Below, in pieces: positions 1 through 11,429 of a stretch of DNA of 64,000 nucleotides. The DNA is from Lepraria neglecta. Taxonomy: Eukaryota; Ascomycota; Lecanoromycetes; Lecanorales; Stereocaulaceae. The stretch is taken from the NCBI GenBank assembly GCA_033220425.1, contig CM065647.1:3534001-3598000 (forward strand). The letters run 5' to 3'. A program made the position numbers and the translations under genes. Position 1 is the stretch's first letter, and each line of letters begins with the position of its first letter. The notes beneath the pieces were generated by a model. It was not told the DNA's origin and did not search any database. It saw only the letters and a list, made by a program, of their open reading frames with translations.

Positions 1-1515
1 AATTACAACGCTCCACCAGGAGTCATACCCAATTACATCAACCCAGTATCAAGAGGCCACCTTGTTTTCGACTCAAGTCTTGCACTTGTGATTCTAGCTG
101 CCATATTCGTGTCCGTGAGGTTCATCGCGAATGGCGCTATAGCTCATAATAATCTTGGATGGCACGATTGTATATAGCCCTCGCTTTGCCATCATGTTGA
201 CGTTTGCTAATTTCGCGCTGGATAGATCCCTCCCTAGTTGCATTGGTATGGTGGCGCTTTTTTTGTTTTTGTTTTTGTTTTTGTTTTTGTTTGGATAATG
301 ACCGAGAGGTAAATTGTGCTGATGCATCTGTTGCTTCTTGCAGCTCTGGTCAATTGCTCGCACTGTCGGCAATATACTTGGTAAGCCATCGCATCCCATT
401 GAACCCCCAAACCAGTGTAGACTGAGATTACAGCCAAATTGACATTTCCTAGTGGTCAAAAGATACGGAGCTGGCCGTCACCTCTGGGACGTCGTCCCCG
501 CAAACGGCCCCATAATCTTAAAAGCTTGTCCCCCCTTCCCCCCATTTACCAAAAAAAGAAAAACACTCGCAAATCTAACAAGTCACGATGTTTAGTATGT
601 AGTAATCGACGACATCCTCTACCTGATGGGCATCATGTTCGCCAAACTCTCCATCCTCCTCCTCTACCACCACATCTTCAAAATCAACCGGCGCTTCAAA
701 CTCGCCGTCTACACCATGATGGCGTTCAGTGTCGCCTACTGCAGCGCGTGTGCTCTAGTCTATCTTTTCAGCTGCACGCCGGAGAAGAAAACTTGGAATA
801 TTGCGTTACCCGGCAAGTGCATTGATTTGACTGTGATTGATAAAGTCATAGGTGGCTTTAATTGTTTGACGGATTTTTTGATCCTTATGCTGCCGGTTCC
901 GATGATTTGGGGCTTATCGTTGACGAAGCGTAGGAAGTTGGCGTTGAGTGCTGTTTTTGGGACTGGACTTTTGTAAGACACTATTGCAATTTTTTGCCAC
1001 TATTGAAAGGCTAACGCTTCGACCCCTAGCGTCCTTATCACCACGATAATCCGCGAGGTCATAGTCGTCCAGACGCTAGAAAGCAAAGACCAAACCTGGG
1101 TCGTCGCCGAGCAAATCATGTGGCTGTAAACCCCCCACCCCCTCATTAACAAAACCCCCTTCCCTAACAACCCCCCAGAACCCTCGAACTCAACGTCGGC
1201 ATAATCTGCGGCTGTATGCCCTCCCTCCCCATTATCCTACGCTATCTCCTATCACACGACCTCGTCCCCGACTCAATCCGCTCGCTCCTCCACAGCAGCA
1301 GTCAATCCAATTCCAAGTCCACCCCGTCGAAGAATTCCATGGGCCGCTATGGCCATTCGATTTCGAGGGACGACTTGAGCTCTAATCGGTCTTTGAAGAA
1401 CAATGGTGGGCCGTATGTTGATCTTGAGGGTAAAGGGAGTCGGAATGTGGCGGGTAAAAGGCATGAGTACCCGCTGAGGGTTTATTCGGTGTCGACTGCT
1501 GAGGCTGAGGTTTGA
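1..1515 (+). CDS. PTH11-like rhodopsin-domain membrane protein, 5' end cut off
   Basis: A fungal integral membrane protein of the rhodopsin-domain (PTH11-like GPCR) group, plasma membrane, ligand unknown. The window opens inside exon sequence: frame 1 reads PPGVIPNYINPVSRGHLVFD and a first hydrophobic segment up to about 169. A later exon near 455-520 holds the family signature YGAGRHLWDVVPANGP. Then exons 596-972 (two or three membrane helices, FAKLSILLLYHHIF), 1030-1125 and 1179-1515 (IICGCMPSLPIILRYLL, then a Ser-rich cytoplasmic tail ending SVSTAEAEV). The introns at 973-1029 and 1126-1178 are clean GT-AG. Splicing between 170 and 595 is unresolved: a short exon ending at a GTAAGC donor near 380 may lie there, and no good donor is visible after the 455-520 exon. 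The product is near-certain by family; the left exon borders are not. Confidence 0.75.
258..292 (+). repeat. (TTTTTG)n microsatellite in an intron
   Basis: Five to six T5G units in a row. The tract lies in the non-coding stretch between the first exons of the PTH11-like gene, so it should not affect the protein. It is a likely length-variable marker. Confidence 0.9.
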
Positions 1516-2670
1516 TGTTTGATGAAGGGGATGGATGCTTTGTTGGGGTGTTTGGGGGTTTAGAGTTGTTTTGGGGTTTGTAGACTTGTCATTTGTATAT
1601 TGTAGCGATGTTTACGGGGCATGATGCGGAGTAGATGTGTGCATATTGCCATATTGAGGATGATGTGGATTATACCATCTGAAAGTCATGTTATATCTGT
1701 GTCCGGTATTACCCAATTGGAGAAGCATAACATTCCCTGCTTAGATCTATTTAGATCCAACGTATTTGATTGCTCAGGACGAGTTAATTCAGGGCAGTTC
1801 CCATGGTAGTTCCCCCTCAGCCGATGATCCACCACACGAACCAATTAAATGCGCGATGAAAACACATATGTGTCAAGGCATTGAGCCGATACTTCTTCAT
1901 TAGTGTTCTCACTCCTGAAGCTATACGCACCGGCACAAGTGGATATGTAAATAGATGCTTGGGCGGTCCAACGCCAGGGCTAGCAAGCCTAGAAAGGCCA
2001 TAACAGGTGCCCCAGCGCTAGAAAACTCCCATGTCTAGGCGGCATAGACCTGGAGTGTAGATAGGCTATATATAGGCTATGTATAAGGTGCGGGTGGGCG
2101 GGAAAGAACTGCTATGGCTCTGAAAGAGATGAACTCGACTGAAGAGCCAACTGCTGGTGGGATGCTCATACAAATAGTGCTCTCAGGAAGCACGGATCTC
2201 TCGCTATGGCCCATGGTCATGGCGCATGGCTGAAACCGCATCTGATCATGAGACACACTAACCCACAGTCCCACTGTAGCGAATCCTAGGCTGTAACTGT
2301 AACAGTAACAACAATACCACATCTCAACAGGTACTGACTCAGATTCCCATTCGATGTTCGTTCCCTAAGAGTCCAAGATGTATAATCGCATACTCAAACT
2401 ACAGGTTATACAGAACGAGAAGTCGGCCCTCGAAGCGGGGAATCCGGCAAATATCTTGCTTTATGAGCTTCATATGACATTTTACAACGATAAGGGATTG
2501 TTGAATTCCCGCAAAGATACAGTAGACTTAGATCCGAAGGGGATTGTCAGGGCATTGTCCCGAACCAACTTGTAGCGTAAAGGAACTAGCAGCACCGTCC
2601 AGAATAGCAAAATTTTGACTCCTGTTCTCACACCCATATCGGCTTGATGCAAGTCCGCAGACATACCATA
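1516..2670. other. Intergenic, no convincing gene
   Basis: Lies between two genes whose 3' ends converge here. The only open frame of note is a 65-codon one at 2378-2575 (+), from an ATG, without introns or a family I know; it could be a scrap of an older gene. A tatatag-rich patch sits near 2065-2085. Nothing else is supported. Confidence 0.6.
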
Positions 2671-3483
2671 CTACTCAGAATCCAGCTCAGGATAATGCCT
2701 GTAAATACCCATCCCATACCCCATCCTCCGCTCACTCCCAAGATATTCTTTAATCTCCTCCAACCCCTTCACCCGCTCATACAAAGCAAACAACTTCCCG
2801 TACTTCCCGCTTTTCTTGAGCCCCCCAATAGCTTTAGGAAAAGCGAACGACACCCCATCCAAACACTGCCAAAGCACTAAATCCGCATATGTAATCTGCC
2901 CGCCGTACAAGTATTCCCCGCCTCTGCTGGCTTGGGCTTCTAGCACGCGCTCGAAGTAGCCGAGGAACTTTGGGAGGCGGTTGGCTATGTAATCCTCCGC
3001 CTTCTTCTTCGCCTCAGGTTTTTGGTCTTCGTAGTATGCGCCTGTGGCGATAGGGTGGTGCGTATCATGCACCTCAGTACCTAGGCCATCGAGCGCCGTC
3101 AACGCGAGTTGATTCACGTGGTAAATCGCATTCTCATCGCCCTCTGCCCCTGCCAAGCCCAACCTCTTCCCGAGGTAGAGGAGTATATTCGGCGTCTGGC
3201 TGATCAGCAAGCCCCCATGCCGTAGCACCGGAGGCGCCAGGGTAGGTGGGTTAGTTTCGTCGCCGGTATTTTTGTCGGAGATGAGGGATATGAGTTGGCT
3301 CATGTTGCTTTTGGAGGCATTGCAGACGTCGGTGTAGGGCGTGCCTGTCGCCTCGAAGCACAGGCGCACATGTTCCCCGCGGCCAGGGATGCCGGGCCAG
3401 TAGAGGAGTTCGTAGGGTGCGCCTTCGCCTTCTGAGGAGGAGGAGGAGGTTTTCTGGCGTTTGGAGGCGGTTGAGGATGTCAT
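2671..3483 (-). CDS. Glutathione S-transferase-like protein
   Basis: Cytosolic GST-fold enzyme, expected to conjugate glutathione to electrophiles. About 270 aa from the chosen ATG at 3483 (MTSSTASKRQK); the frame stays open a further 50 codons upstream, but that part has no family resemblance. After a Ser-rich leader, the thioredoxin-like N-domain starts at about residue 28 (YELLYWPGIPGRGEHVRLCF) and includes APPVLRHGGLLISQTPNILL, where the cis-Pro region and SQT that bind glutathione's gamma-Glu are expected. The all-helical C-domain follows (HDTHHPIATGAYYEDQKPEA, then LPKFLGYFERVL). This resembles the fungal GST group with a conserved HDTHHP motif. No intron. The basic N-terminal KRQK is either a disordered leader or a weak nuclear signal. 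Confidence 0.88.
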   Translation of the reverse strand: MTSSTASKRQKTSSSSSEGEGAPYELLYWPGIPGRGEHVRLCFEATGTPYTDVCNASKSNMSQLISLISDKNTGDETNPPTLAPPVLRHGGLLISQTPNILLYLGKRLGLAGAEGDENAIYHVNQLALTALDGLGTEVHDTHHPIATGAYYEDQKPEAKKKAEDYIANRLPKFLGYFERVLEAQASRGGEYLYGGQITYADLVLWQCLDGVSFAFPKAIGGLKKSGKYGKLFALYERVKGLEEIKEYLGSERRMGYGMGIYRHYPELDSE

Positions 3484-4026
3484 TGTGGTCGTGGGTGAGC
3501 TGGGACGGTTCAGCGGAGGACGGCAGGTTCCCGTAAGAGGAGCGGGCTGCAATAAGATTAGTCGAGATGCTGTTGATACCCCGGGGCGTATGACACGACA
3601 GTAAGGTGTAATGAGCATCAATGGAACGATCAATTAAGGTTGTAGACGAGAAAGAGAGGAGAGCTTAATGTGATGCAACTGTAGCCTTGTCAGCTCCGCT
3701 ATGTCCGAAAAATCCGTCGACCAATGGCGTGAAATGCCTTCATCAATCACAACGTTGCTGGCCAGCTGAGGAAGTACTGATTCATTGCCATACAGCTTGC
3801 TATCTAACTAAAGTAGTCTACAAGTCTTCGTCTGAAGCTAAAAATAGACCGAGATCGGTGGAGAATCGAACAAGCCGTTCATGCAATGTCAACAGTACCT
3901 GACTTGTCGCCAGTACCCGTAACGCAAGCTATTTGAGCGATACGCTCTCATCATCGAACAAGATATGTCCTTCTTATACAGCAGACCACATCAATCGTAC
4001 GCATGTTGATACAGTAAGCACTGACA
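3484..4026. other. Intergenic between GST and CAF-1 genes
   Basis: Holds the GST promoter and the CAF-1 3' end, both on the minus strand. No open frame with a recognisable family; several short frames on the plus strand appear to be chance. Confidence 0.6.
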
Positions 4027-6105
4027 TCAGAACCCGTTCTTCAGCACCCATTTCTTCTCCTTTGGATTTGGTCCTACTCGTTCGGCAACCATCTCGAGAG
4101 TTTCCTTTATCGCATCCTTTGGCTGTGTGGGGAACCTAATTGCAGGTCAGTAACATGCTATGAGCGTGAAGGAGCGAAAGTGCCATACTGCTTCTTCAAA
4201 ATCTCAAGGATTCCTATCTTAGTCATATCATTCCCTTGCACAGCGTTCTTGAATTCATTCATGAGCTCCGGTGTTAGAAAACGCTTTGGGCCTTTGGGGG
4301 GCTTCATTTTCCCTGAGGAATCTGTTTTAGTGTCTTTCGAAGGCGAAGAAAGCTTTGCGTTCTGTCGATTGATTGGTTTGAGAGGGATACGCGGAGGCTC
4401 CATGAGAGTTCCTTGTGGATTGGGTGATGCCTGCAGAGAGCTCTTAGAGGTGGCCGATTCCCAGTAAGAAGACGTATATGGATCAATAGGCAGTTGTGGG
4501 TTATCTGTAACGTCAGCGTTGATCCGATAACTTCTGTCAGGGTGCCTCACCCATCAGTATATCCAGTTTAAACATCAATAGATCAATCGTTTCAAGTCCG
4601 GAACCTTTTGACTGTGGACCCTCCCAGCAGAGGCCTAAACATGTTGGCTCAAGATCCCCTAGGATGGGGCGGCGCTTGACCGCTCGTGTATCTGCCACTT
4701 CCGCATCGTCAAGAAAATCATTCATTTCGGCCTCATCTTCGTCCACCTCCTCTTCTTCTCCCTCTGAATCCAGATCCTCGCCCTCCCCAGGTTCTTCCCA
4801 CTCGGCCTCTGAATCGTACTCGTAGTTTGCTTCGGGAAGGCCACGACTGAAAGGATTCCTAGCCAGCTTTGACATGGATTGAGCATCCCTTAGTCTTGTA
4901 TAGGTGCCCATATATGGTGGCCTGACATCCTCTGCGAACTTCAAGTATTTGACGGGAATCGTTCTGAGTAGATACAATGGCTTCTTCGTGGCCCTCGCTA
5001 ATTGAGACTCTGTAAGATCGATCGGGTTATGTGCAGCTCCATCGATCTCTGCGATGATGTCCTTCACTGAGTGAACCCGAGTCGGACATCGATAGCTGTC
5101 GTTTGGCGATATATGCAGTAATTCGATGGCATCGAAGGTACGACTTCGCCCCTCTGTCACATCACCATCCTCCAGCCTTTTCAAGCTTTCATCGATCTTC
5201 TTTTGTGCAAATGAAAGACCCTCTTCGTCTCGAGAAAAGCGATTAGATGGGGCGAGGGCGGTGTGGACCTTGACGAAGAAAGGAGGGAAGGACCGCTCGT
5301 AGTCCGGTAATCTTGGCTTCTGTGGAGTCGTCGATACTGACCGACTTCTTCGCTTTTCTTCGATAGCGTTGATCTCACTGACGGAGCTGCGTCGACTGCT
5401 CAAAGGACTCGGTCTATCACGGGTCGGTGATCCACTTGCAGCACGGTTGGCCCCAGAGGGTTGAGGGAAGAACGAATTGATGAGTAGCTGAGACTGCAAA
5501 AACGTTAGCCACGAAACTCTACTTTGAGTGCATGTATGACTACTCACCCTCGATTTCTTGATCTTTTCTTCTTCCTTCCTATGCCTCTCCTCGTCTTTTA
5601 GCAGCTGCTCCTCAAGCTTCAATCTCTTTTCCTCTTCCCTTGCCCTCAGCTTCTCCTCTTTTTCAGCTTCCTTGACACGTTTCTCTTCTTCACGTTTAGC
5701 TTCCTTCTTCGCCTTTTCCTCATCCTTTTTGGCTTTCTCCTCAGCTTTTTGGCGATCCCTGAACTCCTTCTCTACCCTCCTGGCCTCTTTTTCGGCAAAG
5801 GTCAACTTGGCCTTTTTGGCCGGTGGCTGAGTGACTGTCGAAGGAGCAGTGGCTGCTGCGGTTCCGGCATCGGAAACCGAGTTGTTGGGTATCAGAGGGC
5901 TACTTGGTAGCAGACTGGTTTGCGCGGATTGACTTGGAGGTGGACTGTGGGCATTATTGTGGGTGCTGGCGGTGGAGGAGGGCATAACTGTAGCCTGAAA
6001 AGCAGATGGAAGATTTTTGACGTTTGTGGGATGCTCCAACCCCGTCTCAGCGTAGGTACGCTTCAAGGAGTTGGGTGAAGCCATAGGAAGTGTAAGGGTG
6101 GTCAT
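4027..6105 (-). CDS. Chromatin assembly factor 1 large subunit (p150/Cac1)
   Basis: Histone H3-H4 chaperone subunit that deposits nucleosomes behind replication forks by binding PCNA. Exons (minus strand) 5548-6105, 4551-5493, 4189-4504 and 4027-4135 give 641 aa. Order of parts: low-complexity N-terminus; a KER helix of Lys/Glu/Arg runs (about residues 105-185); a perfect PCNA-binding PIP box QLLINSFF right after the first intron; the central RPPYMGTYT region; an acidic ED domain (YEYDSEAEWEEP then Glu/Asp runs); a C-terminal winged helix starting near KRFLTPELMNEF and ending KKWVLKNGF. The second to fourth exons join in frame to the family consensus (LDILMDNPQLPIDPY; LKKQFPTQPKDAIKETLE). Start: ATG at 6105 (MTTLTLPMASPNSLKR) preferred; the frame runs open to 6246. 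The first intron is 54 bp and has no in-frame stop. Confidence 0.93.
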
Positions 6106-6260
6106 GAGGACGCCGACAGTGATGGGTAGAGTGTCGATTACTTCAACATGATGGGAAGGTAGTTCGCTGGTGGCTTGGAAGTATGCTGACAAGGGTTTTG
6201 GTCGATTGTTACTTCTGTGTGAGTGAATTGTGAGTGTCGAGCTCAACGACTAGTGTGAAA

Positions 6261-6292
6261 GGCGCGTTCCATTTCTTGGCGCGCTCACGCGT
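6261..6292. promoter_or_regulatory. MBF/E2F-like sites upstream of the CAF-1 gene
   Basis: Three G1/S-type elements in 32 bp: GGCGCG at 6261-6266, TTGGCGCGC at 6276-6284 and the MluI cell-cycle box ACGCGT at 6287-6292. In yeasts ACGCGT is bound by MBF and drives S-phase genes, which fits a replication-coupled histone chaperone. Assignment is inference from sequence and gene function. Confidence 0.5.
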
Positions 6293-6739
6293 CACCCGAG
6301 GATTCACCGATGGAGCAAATATGGTTTACGTTTACTGCCTGCAAGTTATAGTGTCTTCATTATTTCATCCCAACTTGAAATCCGTATCTGTTCTACTTCA
6401 ATAGAGTGAGTAACATCATCTTGCTAGCTCCACGTGGTTGCCATGATAGCACCTCCCTAGAGCCAATCGATTTATTACCCATCAATGCCACAGGTCCCAC
6501 GGACCTATTCGGGCGTGATCTTGCTCAATACCTGCGACTCTTCGTGCTTTGCACTCTTCATAACTCATCATCGGTCGTCACGACGAGAGCTTAAACTTGG
6601 TCACTCGTAGAGAACGTGACGCTGAAGTCCCGCTTCCTGGTGGTGGGTCCCAACGAGACGTCGGGATATCGGTATGGCTTGCGATGGTTGCAGCTCTGCC
6701 GCACGCTTCTCGAGGTGACATTGAGCAGATCACAAAAGC
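6293..6739. other. Intergenic, no gene seen
   Basis: Between the CAF-1 promoter and the 3' end of the Zn2Cys6 gene. The 6406-6594 (+) open frame has no recognisable content. A GTGAGC donor-like site overlaps the transcription-factor stop at 6740, so one more 3' exon inside this stretch cannot be excluded. Confidence 0.5.
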
Positions 6740-9043
6740 TCACCATGTAAAGGACTCGACGGCGGTAGGTCGTCCGTTCTCCATCCCATTTTTCGGCCGG
6801 CTGAAGCCCAGAGTTCCCACTCGCCCCTCTATATCAAAATTCACCTTCACATCACATATTCTCGCCCAGTCCGGAATATCCGCACAAGAAGTAACATTTC
6901 CAAGGCCCTCCTCTTCTATAGCAATGACTATCTCCGCAGCTTTCGTCGTCAACACACTATCCCAGATACCTTCCTGCCGGGGAGACTTTTGAAGCAGAGA
7001 AACAGCTTTTCTCCTGATAAGTGGGTCGCGGCAACGGTGCGCAACAGCGTAGAGAGGCGCCACGATGTTCGAGTCTAGGCAGAATCGGGAGTTGGATTCG
7101 TGGTAGGTACAGCTAGAGTCGACTATGAGCGAGGCGAGGGAGACGATGCGATCGAATAATGGGAGGAAATGATCCCATGCCATCTGATTGTTGCAACAAG
7201 CAAGCCATCCCTTCCGAGATTTCCCATTTAGCGACTCACTCTCGCTCCTGGTGTACATCTTGAGGAAGATGTAGTGGATTTCCAGGATGTGGGCTGCCTG
7301 CAACTCTCGAGTATCGAGGCGGTTGCTAGCCTTGCGGAGAAAGGCTTGGAAAGCTGTAGACCATTGCTCGATAGTGGCAGCAAAGCTTTGGTAGTCCCTC
7401 GCCCAGGTATCACGGGGACCTTGTATGGACTTGATATCCATGTTATCTTCGTCACCACGTCTACCAGCTATAAGGGCTTCACACGTGTTCCAGTGCCAAT
7501 CAAGGTTGTTGCGGGCCTCATCGAGACTTAAGAACGCCTTCGATACTTCGGGCCCGAACCCCGGGGCCCTGTTTCTGCAGCGCCGTGAAAAATCCATTGG
7601 GGGAGTTGTAATCATCTGTCGTACGTTCAGCCAGTATACTCAAAGACAGGTTGCAATGGGGTATTTCCGAGACTGAGACTGATTGTGCGATGACTTGCCT
7701 GCGATGCTTGAGTGTTGAGCCGATTGAAGACTACCTCGAGGTTTTCTAAGGCGACGTATGACTGTGGTGAAATGGCCAATGTGCTATGTGTCGGTCTATT
7801 CTCAGCATCTGATTGGACCTCAGAGAGAATCTTTACGCCGCTGGTGACATGTGAAAGTGCGGAGCCGTGATGCCCTCGCAGTACCTATGTGTCTGTCAGC
7901 CCCGCTTAAGGCAGTCGAAATACCTCTGCTCGCTCTCGCAGCTGGAGGTTGCGTCAATAATCACTTACCTCGAAGCAACAGAATAGCATGCATGCGATGA
8001 GACAGACATCAATAGTTTGCTGGCCCTTCATTACTGGCTTAACCAAGTGCGTTATAGCTAGGTTATACTGTTCGAGAGCAAACTTGCAAACCGCATTCTG
8101 CTTAAGGATATATCTGTCGCTGCGTTCGAAGACCTCGTGCAAGCAGCCTAATGCAAGTACTGCATGCCGTATCGCTGGCTCGTGGAACGTGGCCTGCAGT
8201 ATTGAACGATCCCAAATATCAGAGGCGAAGAAGCCTGGTAGTTGCGTTGAGGTTCGAGAGCGGAAGAAGTCGAAGGCGCGTCTTTCGTTATTGTTGGCTA
8301 GGCCGCTCAGGCTGGGTCCCGACAGCAGAACCATGTTCGATGATTTGCTTAAAATTGATGTGTCTCCATTCCTGTGGTGGGAAAGAGCCAATGTGGGTTT
8401 ACTTTTGGCACGACTGGCGTTTGGTGCTCCTCCATAGACACTGTAGCCGTCGCACTAGAGGTAGTCAGAGATATCAGCAATAGGACTAATCCTGCCCAGC
8501 ATTTGAGGATGAAACACAAAAGGCCCAAAAGAAGTAATTGACATTACCTTTCTGCCAGTGCTCGTGCATTTGACGCAATTTGGCTTTGTCTCGTCACATT
8601 TGATTCGTCGAACTGAGGAATGGCTCAATCATCAGCCATGTCTCATGGGTGGGGCCGATATGACTGTTCTTACTTCTAGAGCATATGTCAGCCTTGTAGA
8701 TTGTCGATCATGCAAGTCTCCGTGTGGTGAAATGTAAAGGGATTAGAAGTCCTCCCCGCAATCTTGACGTAGCGCCTTGAGCCGTGACGTCCATTGGACG
8801 CCTCGGCTGTGAAGCAGGACCTCAATCGCCGACCTTTGGGCTAGCTGTCTGAGACGTATCTTTGCAGCTATAGGCTGGAGCATTGAAACGCCTAAGATGC
8901 TAGGGTACCTGATCGCCGGAGAGTTGCGTCACTCAAGCAGATGGGGGCCCTTACTTGCATGTAATGCAGCCAGTCTTGACTTTCGGCTTGCTGCTTCGCA
9001 GATGCTTCACATTATTGTTGGGCTGCTTATCAGGCATCTTCAT
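6740..9043 (-). CDS. Zn2Cys6 (C6) fungal transcription factor
   Basis: Nuclear DNA-binding regulator of 567 aa with an N-terminal binuclear zinc cluster and a fungal middle-homology region. Exons: 8955-9043, 8674-8675 (two bases), 8548-8612, 7969-8454, 7699-7884, 6740-7615. ATG at 9043. Spliced this way the cluster spacing is the exact CX2CX6CX6CX2CX6C: TGCITCK, then I-RRIKCDETKPNCVKC, then TSTGRKCDGYSVYGG. Without the two extra bases the frame is lost after CITC. Downstream it matches the group with HEPAIRHAVLALG and LRGHHGSALSHVTSG. The intron 7616-7698 has a GC donor (CAG|GCAAGT) and a CTGAAC branch site. The gene diverges from the RTA1 gene with a 1.15 kb spacer, so it may control it; this is only a positional guess. 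Confidence 0.88.
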
Positions 9044-10197
9044 GGCGCCGATCTGTGTCGTCTGCAAAGTCTTTGAGGTACGTGTTGCCGAGACTTTGAT
9101 CCAGTACGAAGGAGAGAAAAAAGGCTGAGGATTTATACGAACAGACCACTCATAAGCTCTATTGATAGATACGTCAACTTGTTGCCCGCCTCTAGCTCTA
9201 GATTTTATGAAACGATAAGGTTAGCGAATCTTGATAAAGGCGTGGGATAGCTCTGTTATATTTGCGACCAAGAGGCGTCGCGCACTGCCTGTTGGACCCT
9301 CCTTGCCCAAGTTCGAGGAGCGACGAGTCACATAGTGAGATATTTCCAAAGAGTAAGACGGACTTGGGGGCGGTCTGAAGACGCTAGCTCTCATTGGAGA
9401 AAGGGCTGGAATTCAGTTTACGAACGGACCAATCGGATTCGTCATTAATCAGTACACTAGGGGCCGTTGGTCTACATGTTTAATTGTAAACTGACGAGCT
9501 CATAAACAATCACACGTTATCAACACGTTACACCGCCGCGCACTTACGAATCCTTCTGCGCCAGCACCGTTCAATCCTGCTCTCAGACACTATGAGTGGC
9601 TGTGTGGAGGCTCAAGCGGTCAGAGAACAGCCTGCTCTAGTACTCGGGGCCGTCTCCGGCCCCTCTGCCGGATTTGCTGACCGTCAGCAACCCATGCCGC
9701 GTCTAATAGCTCGCGCATCATGCATAAAAGGCTTCTGCCTGTAAGCTTTACATCCACGTTTCTCTAAGGCTGTGCTCAGCCACTGCTGTCAATGTCAACC
9801 CGACAAGATGGACTACTGTTTCATCCGGGCCCGACGCGAATGCTGACTGCTGAAAACGCTTGAATTTGCTGACGCTTCATTCGTCTGTTCGGATCTTTTC
9901 ATTAAGGACTCATGGGTTTTGAGATCGACAAGAGCCCCTCCTAGTAAAATCACCGCCTGAAATAGCTGTCAGACGCGTGCGCTGATGAGTCTCATACGAG
10001 CAGAATATCTATATATCACAGTATGCTGCCGCAATAACATCTCATTCTACAAGATCCCACAGACGCAAAAACCCGCAACATTTCTGCAAGCTCTTTCTTT
10101 ACAGCGCATTGTTTTCCATCCCATTTTCTCACTTTCGCTTCCGCCCACCTGTCTACACCCAGAGCCTTTGGGACCTTCTCGCGCTCCCAGCTTAAAC
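9044..10197. other. Divergent promoter region of the C6 factor and the RTA1 gene
   Basis: No coding frame is supported. A TATA-like stretch (tatctatatatc) lies at about 10007-10018, some 180 bp before the RTA1 start, followed by a CT-rich tract (about 10085-10190) typical of fungal core promoters and 5' leaders. Confidence 0.55.
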
Positions 10198-11429
10198 ATG
10201 ACAGCACACAACAGTACAGCAACCTGCGCGGCGAAAGATGATGTAAACACGCAATGGAGCTTCTGCCCAAATGTCGGAGCGGCCTACTTCTATGCATTCC
10301 TTTTCGCCCTGACCCTGTTCGCCCATATCGCGCAAAGCATTATCTACCGAAAGGGTTATTCCTGGGTCATTGCTATGGGAGCATTGTGGCAGACACTTTG
10401 TTACATCTTCCGCATTCTAAGCATCAACCAGCCTACAAACCAGTCATGGTACACAGCTTGGTTTGTTCTGATATTGGTAAGACGCTGTTGCTGGATACAA
10501 TCTCCGCACATTTGGTACTGACTGGATCATAGCTTGCACCCCTATGGATCAATGCCTACGTCTATATGGTTCTCGGACGTATGGTCTACAACTTCACCAC
10601 CAGCGCCAAGATCCTCGGGATCAAAGCATGGAGATTCGGTCTCTACTTTGTCCTCCTTGACATATTGTACGTCTCCAAAATACACATTCAATAAGAACAA
10701 CGTCGGTTGACCTCGTTCCAGTGCCTTCCTCGTACAAGCTGCTGGCGCATCATTAGCCAGTGGAAATAACCTTACAAATACTCAGATTGAAAGAGGTAAG
10801 CTCGAGTCTTGTGCTTGGTGGGATTCGATCATAGAGTTAACCTTTCCTCAGGTCTTCACATCTACATGGGCGGCGTCGGCCTCCAAGAAGTATTCATCAT
10901 CTGTTTTATCGGGCTTGCCGTCCGCTTCCAGCGCCAAATGAGGATGGAGACACCCATGCAAGACAAGCCCCGAGCACTTCGACTCCTCTACGTCGTCTAC
11001 GCAGTCTTGGTGCTCATCACAGTGCGCCTCTTCCCTCCCACTTGTACCTCCAACGGACCCCCTCACTAACACCGTCTCCAGATCCGTATCATATTCCGCC
11101 TAGTCGAATACTCCCAAGGCATCACGAGCGGCATTCCCCAGCATGAAGCATACCAATACGTTTTCGACTCGACTCTCATGCTCACCTGTCTCGTCCTCTT
11201 CAATATCATTCACCCCGGTCGACTCATGCCTGGAAAAGAGTCAGACTTCCCTAGCAGGAAGCAGAGAAAGGCGGCTGGGAAGAACAATACGATGGGCAGA
11301 GCTGCCGACGCACTGCCTCTTCATGAGCGGTCGAGCCCGAGCCCTGATATGGGTGGAGAGAGCTATGGTCCTACGTATCCGAAGGTTGATGGTACGAGTG
11401 TTAGTTATGGGTATGCGACTAATACATAA
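10198..11429 (+). CDS. RTA1-family seven-helix membrane protein
   Basis: Member of the fungal RTA1/lipid-translocating exporter family: plasma-membrane or ER proteins with seven helices linked to lipid movement and resistance to 7-aminocholesterol and other amphiphiles. Five exons: 10198-10476, 10533-10666, 10722-10795, 10852-11021 and 11082-11429 encode 334 aa, all introns GT-AG, with family features running through the joins (WSFCPNVGAAYFYAFLFALT; PLWINAYVYMVLGRMVY; ASLASGNNL; IYMGGVGLQEVFII; RIIFRLVEYSQG; AYQYVFDSTLML; FNIIHPGRLMPG). The C-tail is charged and Ser-rich, ending GYATNT. The start is the first ATG after the CT-rich leader; upstream in-frame ATGs at 9985 and later would add an unrelated leader. 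Confidence 0.92.

Noticed and set aside
2077-2322. 81-codon minus-strand frame
   Set aside because: No family signal, Cys/Tyr-rich chance composition, no splice partners.
5558-5830. Ser/Phe-rich plus-strand frame of 90 codons
   Set aside because: Antisense shadow of the CAF-1 KER helix (Lys/Glu codons read backwards).
6740-9043. Reading the C6 gene as starting near 8391 without a zinc cluster
   Set aside because: The RRIKC half of the cluster and the upstream GCITC half both exist with splice sites that restore the exact spacing.
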